The notes beneath the pieces are model-generated. The model saw nothing but the letters and a program-made list of their open reading frames with translations. It searched no databases and was not told the DNA's origin. This document shows, one piece after another, positions 17,419-27,557 of a stretch of DNA of 64,000 nt. The stretch comes from Flavobacterium limicola (GTDB taxonomy: Bacteria; Bacteroidota; Bacteroidia; Flavobacteriales; Flavobacteriaceae): NCBI RefSeq assembly GCF_003634755.1, contig NZ_RBXA01000001.1, positions 744,001 through 808,000 on the forward strand, read 5' to 3'. The translations under genes and the position numbers were made by a program. Position 1 is the first letter of the stretch. The number at the start of each line of letters is the position of its first letter.

Positions 17419-20400
17419 TTATCTTTTCAAGGTAAAATGTCCTTTCAAAATTCTGCCATCCTCTAGTGCAATGGTATACCAATAGTCGTCAGAAGGCAAA
17501 GGTCGCCCGTTAAAGTTTCCATCCCAACCTTGATTTAAAGGATTTAACTTGCTTATTAATTTACCATATCGATCAAAAACATGAATAATTGTTTTAGCAT
17601 TAAAGGCATTGTTGACACCTTTTATATTCCAATAATCATTAAACCCATCTTGATTTGGAGTAAAGAAATTAGGTATTCCAAGTATTGCTACTTCTTGTAA
17701 GCTAATACCACAGCCATTCAAGTCTTTTACATAAACCGTATGCATTCCAGCAGTAACATTAGTAAAAAGATTTTCTGATTGATAGCTGTTTTCGTCATCC
17801 AAGGCATAAACATAGTCACCTGTACCAGTTGCGGAAACCTGAATACTATTAGTAGAAGTAAGATCTTCAATTTTTATGTTTTCTATTTTAGCAATATTAG
17901 ATGCAGAAACTGTAATTACTCTAGTTCTAGAACATCCCTCATCAGTAGTTACTTTTACTGTATAGGTTCCCGTTTTGTCAATTGTTAAGGTGTATTCTGT
18001 TTCGCCACTAATTAGATTTCCGTTATAAGTCCACTCATATGTGTAATTATCTATTAATAATTCATAAACAATGGCTGCATTGATTACTTTGGTAAAATTA
18101 CTAATATTACTACAAAGTCGTTCCTTACCGGTCAAGGTTAGTGGTGGTAATGGATGAACTACGAATGGTATAGACATTATTGCTTTACAGTTAGCATTAT
18201 TTGAATTAATTACCTCCACTCTTATATTTTGTGAGATGGTTATAAACGGGTTGGGCAATGGACTTGAAAGTAAATTGTTAGTAGCATCATAATACTTGAC
18301 TATCATTCCGGTTTGACCTCCCAAGATGGTATTTTGAAAGGTAGAAGTGTCAAAAGCATATTTTCCATCTTGCTCAGTAGGATCGATTTCATCATCACAA
18401 ACAATTAATAAATTGGACGGAATAGGAGAGGCTTCTGGTAAATCAGAAACCACGAATTCTAATGTTGTTTCATAGGAACAAGCAGTCATTGAAGTGTTGG
18501 TTGCCTCTACTTTTATTATTTGCGAACGAGTTACAAAAGGATTAGGCAGCGGACTTGATAAAGAATTATTATTTTCATCAAAATATTTCAAAGTGACGCT
18601 AGTTGAACCATTCAATAATCGTGTTTGAATTGTAGAGGTATCAAAAGCGAAAAATCCTTCGTGGTTGTCATCACATCGTATTTCCTTAATAGGTTGCATA
18701 ACCGGTATTGATTCAACATTTAACTGAATAGGAGAACCTATTCCCAAACAATCATTGTTAAGTTTACTATCAATACGAACATAAATTTTTTGTGAATTTG
18801 GATACCCTATATTTCTATAATTTACAATATCTAAAATTGTATTTTTTTCTGTTAAAGCATCATTAAGATTGCGATAGTAGGTAATGTCTAATTGTTGTCC
18901 TGTGGGAAAAAGATCTTTTATTTCCTTGTTTATACTACTAAAATCAAAACTAGAAATACCGTCTGTATTGGTGCCCAAAACAGCATCATCGCAAACTGTG
19001 AAATTTCTAACGAAATTAATCGGAATTTGCGTTGTAGAAATTATTAGGTTTATTGTAGCAATTTTAAAACAGTCATTCGAGTTTGTAATTCTCGCATAAA
19101 CAATATCGTTACTGATCATTTGATTGCTATAACTAGTGGGATTAGTTATTGGGTTACGATTATTTTGTGCATCAATTTGTGTAGTATAAAAAGTGATGCT
19201 TTCGTTTGTAGCATTAGCTGTTATTTTTGGGATTGCTTCCTCTAAGTTAAAAATAGTAAATCCATTAATATCATCGTCACATTGTTTTAGATCAACATTT
19301 TGATTTATTACGGATAAGGCACTCACTTGAATTTTGAACGATGTTGTTGCAAAACAAATGGGATTATCTTTGTTATACATTTTTACATAAATCGTTTCCG
19401 TTGTATTGGTATTTGCATAAGCTGATGGACTTGCAATATTTTGCGTCAAAGCGATGTCTTTGTAATAAGTAAGTAAAAACTGAGTCGCTGACTGTCCCTT
19501 TAAAATTGTTGAAGATTTTTGAGTTAAATCAAATAAAACACGACCATCAGTATCATTGCCAATGCTCGTATTATCGCAAATTAAGTAGTTTGGTATAGCA
19601 GTGGAAATTTCTGGAATAGGTCTTTCATTAACAGAAATTGAAAATGAAGTACTGATTTTACAAGACGAATTAGCTTTGTTTGCTACTGAAGCAATTATTG
19701 TTTGTGGTAAGTAGGCTGTCGTGTTTGTGTATGTAGTTGGGCTATTTATCGCTAAATTATCATTGTAGTCAGCAGAGCTAACATAATAGTCAACCTTATA
19801 TAAAGTGGGATCTTGACCGTTAAGTATTGCAGCATTTTGAGATGTCAAATCAAAAGCATGAAAACCATCATTATTGTTATCACAAACTAGAATGTTTCGT
19901 GGCTGAGAGGCTGTAGGGACTTCGTAAATAATAATGCCTTTAGTTTCTGTTGTTGCACCTGTATTCGATATTGCTTTTACGGAAACTGTGTAATTTCCTG
20001 TTGAAGAATAAAAATGATTAGGAGTGAGATCAGTAGAAGAATTGCCATCACCAAAATCCCATTGCGCAGCAATAATTTCTCGATTGCTATCTAATGAAAA
20101 AGAAGTCATTTCTCCCAAACAGTTATTTTGTATTTTTATGGTGACTTGAAGATTAGATGGTGTAAATTGAGGTAGCCCCGCCAAAGATAGTCTTCCGTTA
20201 AGGCTAACAGTATTTAATTCAAAAGTACAGTCTAAACCCAGTACATTAGGTTTAGCTATGGCGCTTAAATAAGGTGTGATAAAATTGGCTATGTAGATCT
20301 TTCCATCAGGAGCTAACTGCAAGGTATATGACCTAGACATGTCATCGATTGTTGTTATTAAATTGATTTCAGAATCGGGGATATTAGTAGCTGTTAAATC

Positions 20401-21246
20401 ATATTGATTCACTTCATATTTCTTAAGAATATTACTACCGGTTGTTAGATATGCAATTTTTCCAGATTGTGAAAATTCTACACCATAAGTAATTGGTTTA
20501 TCCGTAATCAATAGAGGATTACTTACGACACCAGTTTCGTTATTAAAATTAAATAGTTCAGTTAAACTTGAGTTATTAGCACAAATTAATTTATCTCCTG
20601 TTGGAGCCACTTTCAGGTAACCAATGGCATCTTTAACCCCTCCTACTTCTACACCAGCACTGCTAATAACTGGGATAGAATTTACACCTGAGTTATCTAC
20701 AAAAAATGAGTAGAAATTATTATTTCCATATCCATGAGTAATGACCCACACTCCCTCTCCTGTTCTATTTAAAGTGGCTGTTAATTTTTCAGCAGTTGGC
20801 GTAATTAATAAAATATTTTTAATGGATGTAACCGCTCCTAAACCTCCATCTAGAGATAAATCTACTTCAGAGTAGCATATTCCTTCGTTAGATCCTTCAA
20901 CGTCAGAGGTAAAAATATAATAAATTGATGCGGAATTTGGTTTTTTTACTATAATAGCAGATTGTGAACTAGAGAAATGACCTTTGAGATTACTGCCGTT
21001 AATCATAATAGTATGATTTTTATTATAGACAGTTACACCATCAGTATAAAATAATAATTGTCCACTACTGTTTGATATTGTTGCACAGCCTTCGGTAGTA
21101 CTTAATTTTCCATTAGTTAAAGCAACTGGAGAGCCACTGTTAAAGTCCAATCCTGCACGTTCACCAAAATACCAAATATTAGCCTCGCCCTGAGCATATA
21201 TTGATAGAGAAAACGAGAATAGCAAAAATGTAAAAAATTTATTCAT
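17419..21246 (-). CDS. T9SS type B sorting domain protein with PKD domain
   Basis: A 1275-residue secreted or cell-surface protein. It has a signal peptide (1-18, ending I-Y-A-Q). The N-terminal ~350 residues look like a beta-propeller-type domain (W-Y-F-G-E-R-A-G-L-D-F start). A PKD domain lies near 395-440 (W-D-F-G-D-G-N). About six ~90-130-residue modules follow, each opening with C-D-[DN]...D-G-x-x-x-F-[DN] and separated by proline-rich linkers. The C-terminal gliding-motility/CHU_C domain (F-F-T-P-N-Q-D-G-F-N-D-Y-W to the end) is the type B T9SS signal. Ligand unknown; adhesion is plausible. Monocistronic. Confidence 0.9.
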   Translation of the reverse strand: MNKFFTFLLFSFSLSIYAQGEANIWYFGERAGLDFNSGSPVALTNGKLSTTEGCATISNSSGQLLFYTDGVTVYNKNHTIMINGSNLKGHFSSSQSAIIVKKPNSASIYYIFTSDVEGSNEGICYSEVDLSLDGGLGAVTSIKNILLITPTAEKLTATLNRTGEGVWVITHGYGNNNFYSFFVDNSGVNSIPVISSAGVEVGGVKDAIGYLKVAPTGDKLICANNSSLTELFNFNNETGVVSNPLLITDKPITYGVEFSQSGKIAYLTTGSNILKKYEVNQYDLTATNIPDSEINLITTIDDMSRSYTLQLAPDGKIYIANFITPYLSAIAKPNVLGLDCTFELNTVSLNGRLSLAGLPQFTPSNLQVTIKIQNNCLGEMTSFSLDSNREIIAAQWDFGDGNSSTDLTPNHFYSSTGNYTVSVKAISNTGATTETKGIIIYEVPTASQPRNILVCDNNNDGFHAFDLTSQNAAILNGQDPTLYKVDYYVSSADYNDNLAINSPTTYTNTTAYLPQTIIASVANKANSSCKISTSFSISVNERPIPEISTAIPNYLICDNTSIGNDTDGRVLFDLTQKSSTILKGQSATQFLLTYYKDIALTQNIASPSAYANTNTTETIYVKMYNKDNPICFATTSFKIQVSALSVINQNVDLKQCDDDINGFTIFNLEEAIPKITANATNESITFYTTQIDAQNNRNPITNPTSYSNQMISNDIVYARITNSNDCFKIATINLIISTTQIPINFVRNFTVCDDAVLGTNTDGISSFDFSSINKEIKDLFPTGQQLDITYYRNLNDALTEKNTILDIVNYRNIGYPNSQKIYVRIDSKLNNDCLGIGSPIQLNVESIPVMQPIKEIRCDDNHEGFFAFDTSTIQTRLLNGSTSVTLKYFDENNNSLSSPLPNPFVTRSQIIKVEATNTSMTACSYETTLEFVVSDLPEASPIPSNLLIVCDDEIDPTEQDGKYAFDTSTFQNTILGGQTGMIVKYYDATNNLLSSPLPNPFITISQNIRVEVINSNNANCKAIMSIPFVVHPLPPLTLTGKERLCSNISNFTKVINAAIVYELLIDNYTYEWTYNGNLISGETEYTLTIDKTGTYTVKVTTDEGCSRTRVITVSASNIAKIENIKIEDLTSTNSIQVSATGTGDYVYALDDENSYQSENLFTNVTAGMHTVYVKDLNGCGISLQEVAILGIPNFFTPNQDGFNDYWNIKGVNNAFNAKTIIHVFDRYGKLISKLNPLNQGWDGNFNGRPLPSDDYWYTIALEDGRILKGHFTLKR

Positions 21247-21510
21247 ACCATAAACCTAAAAAAGTAATTAAAAGTACATTTAATTTATGAGTTAGTATAA
21301 AATTTGTAGGAATATTTACTTTTTAATTTGCAATAATGCTGAAATACGTATATCAGGTATTACTTTAAAATTAGTTTTTTTTATGTTTTAAGAGTTTAGG
21401 CTACTATTTTACTTTAAAGGATTTTCGCTGGTAAGGAATTATAGAGTACAGTTGTTCTATGAATACTTAAAGCATTGACCAGTTAATTTTTAAAATATAA
21501 TTAAGTTAAT

Positions 21511-21592
21511 CAGAAGTTATTTCCCGCTATCCACTCTATCTTTTATCTCGAAAAACATCGGTAAAAAAGTATGTCGCTTCTATCTGGGCTAG
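21511..21592 (+). repeat. Dispersed palindromic repeat, copy 4
   Basis: A more diverged copy: CAGAAGTTATTTCCCGCTAT, CTCTATCTTTTAT, then a weak hairpin and GTATGTCGCTTCTATCTGGG then CTAG. The ends match copies 2 and 3; the central stem is degraded. Confidence 0.65.
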
Positions 21593-21756
21593 GTATTAGC
21601 TGCTAAAAGAATATTTTGCTCTAATTTTGTCTTTCTAAGGAATGATGGATCTTTGTTTATTGAGCAACGTCTGATGATTCTTCCTTTGTCAGAATGACAA
21701 ATTGCGGTTGAAAAAAATTGTGCGATTGTATGTTTAACAGCGACGAAAATCAAAAC

Positions 21757-21787
21757 TTGGCAAGCTATTTATTAGTTCGTACTTTTA
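21757..21787 (+). promoter_or_regulatory. Promoter of the SpoU methyltransferase gene
   Basis: TTG at 21757-21759 and TACTTTTA at 21780-21787 are separated by 20 bp, close to the Bacteroidetes -33/-7 arrangement. The ATG follows after only 4 bp, giving a nearly leaderless transcript. Confidence 0.4.
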
Positions 21788-21791
21788 CACC

Positions 21792-22250
21792 ATGAATGAT
21801 AACTTTATTACAGAGTATTTTGGAATTGGGATTCAAAACGGTAAAACTCCTGAGAACTTGGGTGTGTTATGGCGCACAGCACAAAATCTTGGTGCAAGTT
21901 ATATTTTTACAATTGGTAATCGCTACGCCAAGCAGGCTTGCGATACGCATAATGCTGTAAAGTCAATTCCTTATTTTCATTATGAAACTTTTGAAGATTT
22001 CTATAAAAATTTACCCAAAGGCGCTCGCCTAGTAGGTGTCGAATTAGATGAAAACGCAACTGATTTAGAAACTTTTGAACATCCAAGGCGTTGTGTATAT
22101 TTATTAGGTGCTGAGGATAACGGACTATCAAAAGCTGCCATTTCAAAATGTCATTATCTCGTAAAATTTAAATCTGAAAAAAGTTTGAATGTTTCAGTTG
22201 CTGGAAGTATTGTTCTTTATGATCGAGGACTTAATAAACTCAGATCCTAA
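21792..22250 (+). CDS. SpoU/TrmH family RNA methyltransferase
   Basis: A compact 152-residue SPOUT methyltransferase with the three SpoU motifs: N-L-G-V-L-W-R-T-A near 22, the knot motif Y-L-L-G-A-E-D-N-G-L near 112, and the C-terminal L-N-V-S-V-A-G-S-I-V-L. Its size fits the TrmL-like class without an extra RNA-binding domain. The target is a tRNA or rRNA ribose 2'-O; which one cannot be read from the sequence. The catalytic Asn and Ser positions are present, so it is not obviously degraded. Confidence 0.83.
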   Translation: MNDNFITEYFGIGIQNGKTPENLGVLWRTAQNLGASYIFTIGNRYAKQACDTHNAVKSIPYFHYETFEDFYKNLPKGARLVGVELDENATDLETFEHPRRCVYLLGAEDNGLSKAAISKCHYLVKFKSEKSLNVSVAGSIVLYDRGLNKLRS

Positions 22251-22274
22251 AAAAAACTTTTTTATTTTAAAGCT

Positions 22275-22307
22275 AATCCTGTCAGGGTACAAAAACCTGA
22301 CAGGATT
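22275..22307. terminator. Hairpin between convergent genes
   Basis: AATCCTGTCAGG pairs with CCTGACAGGATT around a 9-nt loop in the gap between the methyltransferase and the exporter, which converge. Its flanks (CTAATCCTG ... CAGGATT.GAAAG) resemble the hairpin inside repeat copy 1, so it may be a fragment of the same family. Confidence 0.6.
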
Positions 22308-22331
22308 GGAAAGATTGCAGTATTATAGCGA

Positions 22332-24758
22332 CTAATTATCCGATTTTTTCTTTTCTAAATCATCAATTTCGGCATCACTTGGTTCGATGATGTCAATTTT
22401 AGGTTCGATAAAATCCTGTTCGTTAGCCAATGTTTTATTCAAGGTCAGTACCAAAGCCGGCAACAACATTAAATTCGACAGCATTCCAAACAATAATGTC
22501 AGTGAAATCAATCCGCCAAGTGCAATTGTTCCTCCAAAACTGGACAACATAAATACCGAAAATCCAAAGAACAATACGATAGAAGTATAGAACATGCTCA
22601 AACCGGCATCCGTAAATGTGGCGTAAACAGATTTGCGGATTTTCCAGTTGTTTTTCTTTAATTCCTCGCGGTATTGAGACAAGAATCTCACAGTGTCATC
22701 CACCGAAAGTCCAAACGCAATTCCAAAAACTAATATCGTCGATGGTTTCAGAGGAATATCCAGAAATCCCATGATTCCTGCGGTTAACATTAACGGCAGT
22801 AAATTTGGAATAATAGAAACCAAAACCATTTTGAACGAACGAAACATAAAACCAATCAAAAGCGCAGTCAGGAAAAAAGCAAATGCCAGTGACGAAAGTA
22901 AATTGTCCAGCAAGTATCCAGTTCCTTTCTGGAAAACCAACGCTTTTCCGGTGATAGTGACTTTATATTGGTCTGGCGGGAAAATTTTGTCGGCTTTCTT
23001 GCGAATCTCAGCTTCAATTTTTGCAATATTATCGCCGTTTTCATCACGCATGAAAGTGGTGATTCGAGCAAATTGTCCCGTCGAATCTACGTAACTTTTC
23101 ATCAGATTGTCTTTCGAGTTTTTCGTGGCATTTTTAGCGTACGACAAAATAAACGACTGTTCTTGTGAACTTGGCAAATCGTAATAATCGGGGTTCCCAT
23201 TGTAATACGCTTGTTTGGAATATTTTACTAAATTCACAATGGAGATAGGTTTTGATAATTCCGGAATTTCGTCAATGGTTTTTTCCAACTCGTCCATTCG
23301 CCTCAGCGTAGACAATTTCATGACTCCTTTTTTGCGTTTGGTGTCAATCATAATTTCGAGTGGCATAACACCATCAAATTCTTTTTCGAAGAAAACAATG
23401 TCCTCAAAAAACGCTTCTTTTTTAGGCATGTCTTCAATCAAACTACCGGAAATACGCATTTCATAGATTCCTACAATGCTTATGACAAGCAAAACAATGG
23501 AAACGACATAAATTGAAAATCGATTGTATTTTACGTTTCTCAGAATCCAATCCATGAAAACCTTCACATAATTGCGGTCTAAATGCTCAATGTGACGCTC
23601 TTTTGGTGCCGGAATGTAACTGTGAAAAATAGGGATGACAATAATACACAAAAAGAAAAGTGCCATGATATTGATAGAAGTCACGACCCCAAATTCTAAT
23701 AACAATTGGTTGTTTGAAGCGACAAATGTAGCAAAACCAATGGCTGTGGTTAGGTTTGTCATCAAGGTTGCCATTCCTACTTTGGTAGTGACACGCTGTA
23801 ATGCTTTGGCTTTATTGTGGTGAATTTTGTACTCCTGGTGGTATTTATTGGTTAGGAAAATACAATTCGGAATTCCGATAACGATGATTAATGAAGGAAC
23901 TAAAGCCGTTAAAACTGTGATTTCGTAATTCAATAAGCCTAAAAATCCAAAAGACCACATCACGCCAATAATAACAATTATCATTGATATTAACGTCGCC
24001 CTAAAGCTTCTAAAAAAGAAGAAGAAAAGGAGTGAAGTAACTAATAATGATGCTCCAATAAAGATGCTGATTTCATCGGTGATGGTTTTTGCATTCAGCG
24101 TTCGGATGTAAGGCATTCCTGAAACTCGCAGGTCGATTCCAGTTTCTTTTTCGAATGTTTCGACTGCGGGAACCAATTTATCAAGTACAAAATCTTTTCT
24201 GGCTGCCGTGTTTACAATTTTCTTATCCATGTAAACAGCAGAGCGAATGCTTCCAGATCTTTTGTTGAAAAGCAATCCTTCATAAAAAGGCAAATCATTG
24301 AAAAGTTCTTTTTTTATTTTTTGAAGATAAGCCGGGTCAACAGTTTTGCTTTGGTCCACAAAAGGAACCAATTCAAAGGTTTCCAGCGAATCATTTTTTT
24401 GTAATTTCTTTAAATCATTGAGAGAAACAACTAAATCAACAGCTTTGTCACCTTTCAGCGTATTCATCATTTTACTCCAGGAAGCGTATGCTTTTGGGGT
24501 AAATATGGCGTCGTCTTTTACACCGATAATAACCAGATTTCCTTCTTCACCAAATTTATTCAAAAAGGCGTTGTACTCAATATTTACAATATTATCATCC
24601 GGCAATAAATTAGCTTCAGTAAATGTAAAATGTATATTTTTCCATTGAAGAGCTAAAAGCGCTGTTATCACAACAATAATGGATAACATTAAAATTCTAT
24701 TTCTAAGGACAATTCGGGCTATTAACTCCCAAAATCCTAAACTGAACCACTTGATCAT
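22332..24758 (-). CDS. RND/MMPL superfamily transporter (predicted exporter)
   Basis: An 808-residue protein with about twelve membrane helices in the RND 1+5+1+5 arrangement: one helix at about 16-37, a large periplasmic loop to ~225, five helices, a second loop, then the last helices. The helix-4-like motif G-I-A-F-G-L-S-V-D-D-T and the matching I-V-I-G-I-P-N-C stretch are typical of MMPL/Patched-like exporters (hydrophobic substrates, hopanoids or lipids). No partner membrane-fusion gene is adjacent, so it probably acts alone. Lone gene, divergent from the antiporter. Confidence 0.83.
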   Translation of the reverse strand: MIKWFSLGFWELIARIVLRNRILMLSIIVVITALLALQWKNIHFTFTEANLLPDDNIVNIEYNAFLNKFGEEGNLVIIGVKDDAIFTPKAYASWSKMMNTLKGDKAVDLVVSLNDLKKLQKNDSLETFELVPFVDQSKTVDPAYLQKIKKELFNDLPFYEGLLFNKRSGSIRSAVYMDKKIVNTAARKDFVLDKLVPAVETFEKETGIDLRVSGMPYIRTLNAKTITDEISIFIGASLLVTSLLFFFFFRSFRATLISMIIVIIGVMWSFGFLGLLNYEITVLTALVPSLIIVIGIPNCIFLTNKYHQEYKIHHNKAKALQRVTTKVGMATLMTNLTTAIGFATFVASNNQLLLEFGVVTSINIMALFFLCIIVIPIFHSYIPAPKERHIEHLDRNYVKVFMDWILRNVKYNRFSIYVVSIVLLVISIVGIYEMRISGSLIEDMPKKEAFFEDIVFFEKEFDGVMPLEIMIDTKRKKGVMKLSTLRRMDELEKTIDEIPELSKPISIVNLVKYSKQAYYNGNPDYYDLPSSQEQSFILSYAKNATKNSKDNLMKSYVDSTGQFARITTFMRDENGDNIAKIEAEIRKKADKIFPPDQYKVTITGKALVFQKGTGYLLDNLLSSLAFAFFLTALLIGFMFRSFKMVLVSIIPNLLPLMLTAGIMGFLDIPLKPSTILVFGIAFGLSVDDTVRFLSQYREELKKNNWKIRKSVYATFTDAGLSMFYTSIVLFFGFSVFMLSSFGGTIALGGLISLTLLFGMLSNLMLLPALVLTLNKTLANEQDFIEPKIDIIEPSDAEIDDLEKKKSDN

Positions 24759-24955
24759 ATTTCCTATTTAACGGCGGTAAAGGTAGTTAAAACCGCTATA
24801 AATCATTTGTTTTAACGGAAACTTTTTAAATGTGAATGCCAATATTAACGCAACTTTATTTTATTTGCAATTAAATATTTTTTTGAGATATAATTGATAC
24901 ATTTGAATTCTCATCGTCATGGTTCACAGTTGAGAATGCTGACATAAAATAGTAT

Positions 24956-27226
24956 ATGAAGAATTATAAAAACACAGTTTTTTATTTGGTGATAACGGGC
25001 GGTTTTACTGCTTTGATGTATTGGATTATAACCAAAGGGAAACGTTTAGAAGTGGCAGAAACAATAGTGACACCTGAAAGTGGAAAGGGTTCTTGGTGCG
25101 ATTTTCTAGCTTCGATGCAACATAATTTTCAGGATCCTTTGGCTATTCTTTTGGCACAAATTATAACGATTATTCTTGTCGCCCGTGTTTTTGGTTGGAT
25201 TTTCAAGAAAATAGGACAGCCCTCCGTAATTGGGGAAATTATCGCGGGAATTGTACTTGGGCCGTCTTTATTGGGACTGTATTTTCCGGAATTTTCTCTA
25301 GCTTTATTTCCTGTTGAATCCTTGGGTAATTTGAAGTTTTTGAGTCAGATAGGATTAATCCTTTTTATGTTTGTCATCGGAATGGAACTCGATTTGAAAG
25401 TATTGAAAAATAAAGCCAATGAAGCGGTGGTCATCAGTCATGCCAGTATCGTTATTCCGTTTGCTCTTGGAATAGGATTAGCATATTTTGTGTACAATCG
25501 ATTTGCTCCTGAAGGTGTTAAATTCCTTTCCTTTAGTTTGTTTATGGGAATTGCGTTGAGTATCACCGCTTTTCCGGTTTTGGCCAGAATCGTGCAGGAA
25601 CGAGGAATTCATAAAACGAAATTGGGTGCCATAGTAATTACGTGTGCTGCTGCCGATGATATTACGGCTTGGTGTATTTTGGCGGTGGTAATTGCCATTG
25701 TCAAAGCGGGAACTTTTGTGAGTTCGCTATACATTATTATGTTGGCAGTACTTTATGTTGTAGCCATGATATATATTGTAAAGCCATTTCTAAAACGAAT
25801 CGGAGATTTATATGGATCAAAAGATACTATTATCAAACCGGTTGTGGCCATCTTTTTTCTGGTGCTTATTATCTCGTCTTATGCTACTGAAGTGATTGGG
25901 ATTCATGCCTTATTTGGAGCGTTTATGGCGGGAGCAATTATGCCTGATGTTCCAAAATTTAGAACCATATTCATAGAAAAAGTAGAGGATGTGGCGTTAA
26001 TTCTTTTGCTGCCTTTGTTCTTTGTATTCACGGGTTTGAAAACAGAAATCGGTCTTCTTAATGATCCGTATCTATGGAAAGTTACCGGTTTTATTATTCT
26101 GGTGGCAGTAGTGGGGAAATTTTTAGGAAGTGCCTTGGCAGCCAAATTCGTAGGGCAGACATGGCGAGACAGTTTAACAATCGGCGCATTGATGAATACC
26201 AGAGGTTTAATGGAGTTGATTGTTTTAAATATCGGATTAGAGCTTAAAGTTCTGACTCCCGAAGTGTTTACCATGATGGTGATTATGGCGCTTGTTACTA
26301 CTTTTATGACGGGACCGGCTTTGGATTTAATCAATTATATCTTTAAAACTAAAGACGGCGTTGAAATACTGGAACCAACAAACCACAATAAATACCGAAT
26401 TCTAATTTCATTTGGAAACAATGAAAAAGGAAAATCGTTATTGAGACTGGCAAACAGTTTGATAAAAAAACAAAAAAGTACCTCGAGTATTACCGTGATG
26501 CATTTGTCTTTGAGTGATGAGGTGCATACTTTTAATTTGGAAGACAAAGAAAAAAATAGTTTTTATCCCATTGTTGAAGAATCCCAAGTGCTCAAACAAG
26601 ATATTACCACCATTTTTAAAGCAACGATGGATATTGAAACCGAAATCGCTGATGTAGCTAATCAAGGCGATTATGATTTGCTGTTGATAGGTTTGGGGAA
26701 ATCAATATTTGAAGGTACCATTCTTGGAAAAGTAATTGGTTTTACAACCAGAATAATCAATCCGGATCGTTTGATTGATAAGTTTACCGGGAAAGAAGGC
26801 CTGTTCGAAAATTCTCCTTTTGACGAAAGAACGAGACAAATTATTTCTAAAACCAAAATGCCAATCGGGATTTTGATTGATAAAGATTTGCAGCATGTAA
26901 ACCATGTTTTTATTCCAATTTTCAGTCCCGAAGATTCGTTTGTGATTGATTATATTCAGAAATTAGTGTACAATAATAACGCTAAAATTGTTATTTTGGA
27001 TGTGAACGGACATCTTACAACTAATTTTGTGATGAACAGTGCTATTGATTCTTTGGAACAAAAATACCCAAACAATATAAGTCTGATAACTGATAAAATA
27101 ATCAAAGAGGAGTTTTTGGCGCAGCAGGATTTAATGCTGATTAGTCTCGAAAGTTGGAAAGCGCTCGTAGATTCAAGAAGTGATTGGTTGAGCGGCGTTC
27201 CTTCGGTATTAATTTTAAAACAATAA
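24956..27226 (+). CDS. Kef-type cation:proton antiporter with C-terminal USP-like domain
   Basis: A 756-residue CPA2 antiporter. After an N-terminal helix (about 7-25) and a short extracytoplasmic stretch, a Na_H_Exchanger domain (about 60-460) has roughly 12 helices, including C-A-A-A-D-D-I-T-A-W (ion-site DD), G-A-I-M-P and M-N-T-R-G-L-M-E-L. The C-terminal cytoplasmic half (about 470-756) resembles universal-stress-like nucleotide-binding domains, suggesting ligand or redox control. It should exchange K+ or Na+ for H+ at the inner membrane. sugE follows after one base. Confidence 0.87.
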   Translation: MKNYKNTVFYLVITGGFTALMYWIITKGKRLEVAETIVTPESGKGSWCDFLASMQHNFQDPLAILLAQIITIILVARVFGWIFKKIGQPSVIGEIIAGIVLGPSLLGLYFPEFSLALFPVESLGNLKFLSQIGLILFMFVIGMELDLKVLKNKANEAVVISHASIVIPFALGIGLAYFVYNRFAPEGVKFLSFSLFMGIALSITAFPVLARIVQERGIHKTKLGAIVITCAAADDITAWCILAVVIAIVKAGTFVSSLYIIMLAVLYVVAMIYIVKPFLKRIGDLYGSKDTIIKPVVAIFFLVLIISSYATEVIGIHALFGAFMAGAIMPDVPKFRTIFIEKVEDVALILLLPLFFVFTGLKTEIGLLNDPYLWKVTGFIILVAVVGKFLGSALAAKFVGQTWRDSLTIGALMNTRGLMELIVLNIGLELKVLTPEVFTMMVIMALVTTFMTGPALDLINYIFKTKDGVEILEPTNHNKYRILISFGNNEKGKSLLRLANSLIKKQKSTSSITVMHLSLSDEVHTFNLEDKEKNSFYPIVEESQVLKQDITTIFKATMDIETEIADVANQGDYDLLLIGLGKSIFEGTILGKVIGFTTRIINPDRLIDKFTGKEGLFENSPFDERTRQIISKTKMPIGILIDKDLQHVNHVFIPIFSPEDSFVIDYIQKLVYNNNAKIVILDVNGHLTTNFVMNSAIDSLEQKYPNNISLITDKIIKEEFLAQQDLMLISLESWKALVDSRSDWLSGVPSVLILKQ

Positions 27227-27227
27227 G

Positions 27228-27557
27228 ATGAACTGGATATTATTGATTATCGGAGGCCTTTTTGAAGTGGGTTTTGCCACTTGTTTAGGCAAAGCCAAAG
27301 AAACTTCAGGAACGACATCAACATTATGGTTGGGCGGATTTTTAATTTGTTTGACAATAAGTATGGTGTTGCTTTACAAAGCCACTCAGACATTGCCTAT
27401 AGGGACGGCTTATGCAGTTTGGACCGGAATTGGAGCAGTGGGAACTGTTCTTGTTGGGATTTTTGTTTTTAAAGAGCCGGCTGATTTTTGGCGAATCTTT
27501 TTCATCACCACATTAATCAGTTCTATTATTGGACTGAAAATTGTTTCTAGTCATTAA
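27228..27557 (+). CDS. SMR family exporter, SugE/Gdx-like
   Basis: A 109-residue, four-helix small multidrug resistance protein. The essential membrane glutamate is E13 in G-G-L-F-E-V-G-F-A, and W-x-G-I-G-A-V-G-T marks helix 3. The K-A-x-E/T region after helix 1 suits the SugE/Gdx (guanidinium exporter) subgroup better than EmrE, but the split cannot be settled by eye. No guanidine riboswitch was seen, since the start is 1 bp after the antiporter stop. The stop overlaps that of the convergent DUF5686 gene by 4 bp. Confidence 0.85.
   Translation: MNWILLIIGGLFEVGFATCLGKAKETSGTTSTLWLGGFLICLTISMVLLYKATQTLPIGTAYAVWTGIGAVGTVLVGIFVFKEPADFWRIFFITTLISSIIGLKIVSSH

Larger units (their letters stand above)
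21247..21791. other. Intergenic region, no gene seen
   Basis: A 545-bp gap between two divergently transcribed genes. No convincing open frame on either strand. It contains repeat copy 4 (21511-21592), a short hairpin-like stretch CTTTGTCAGAATGACAAATT near 21685, and a promoter for the methyltransferase. The remainder is AT-rich with nothing recognisable. Confidence 0.7.

Noticed and set aside
22693..23094. 133-residue plus-strand ORF inside the RND exporter
   Set aside because: It is antisense to a clear membrane protein gene and shows no family features.
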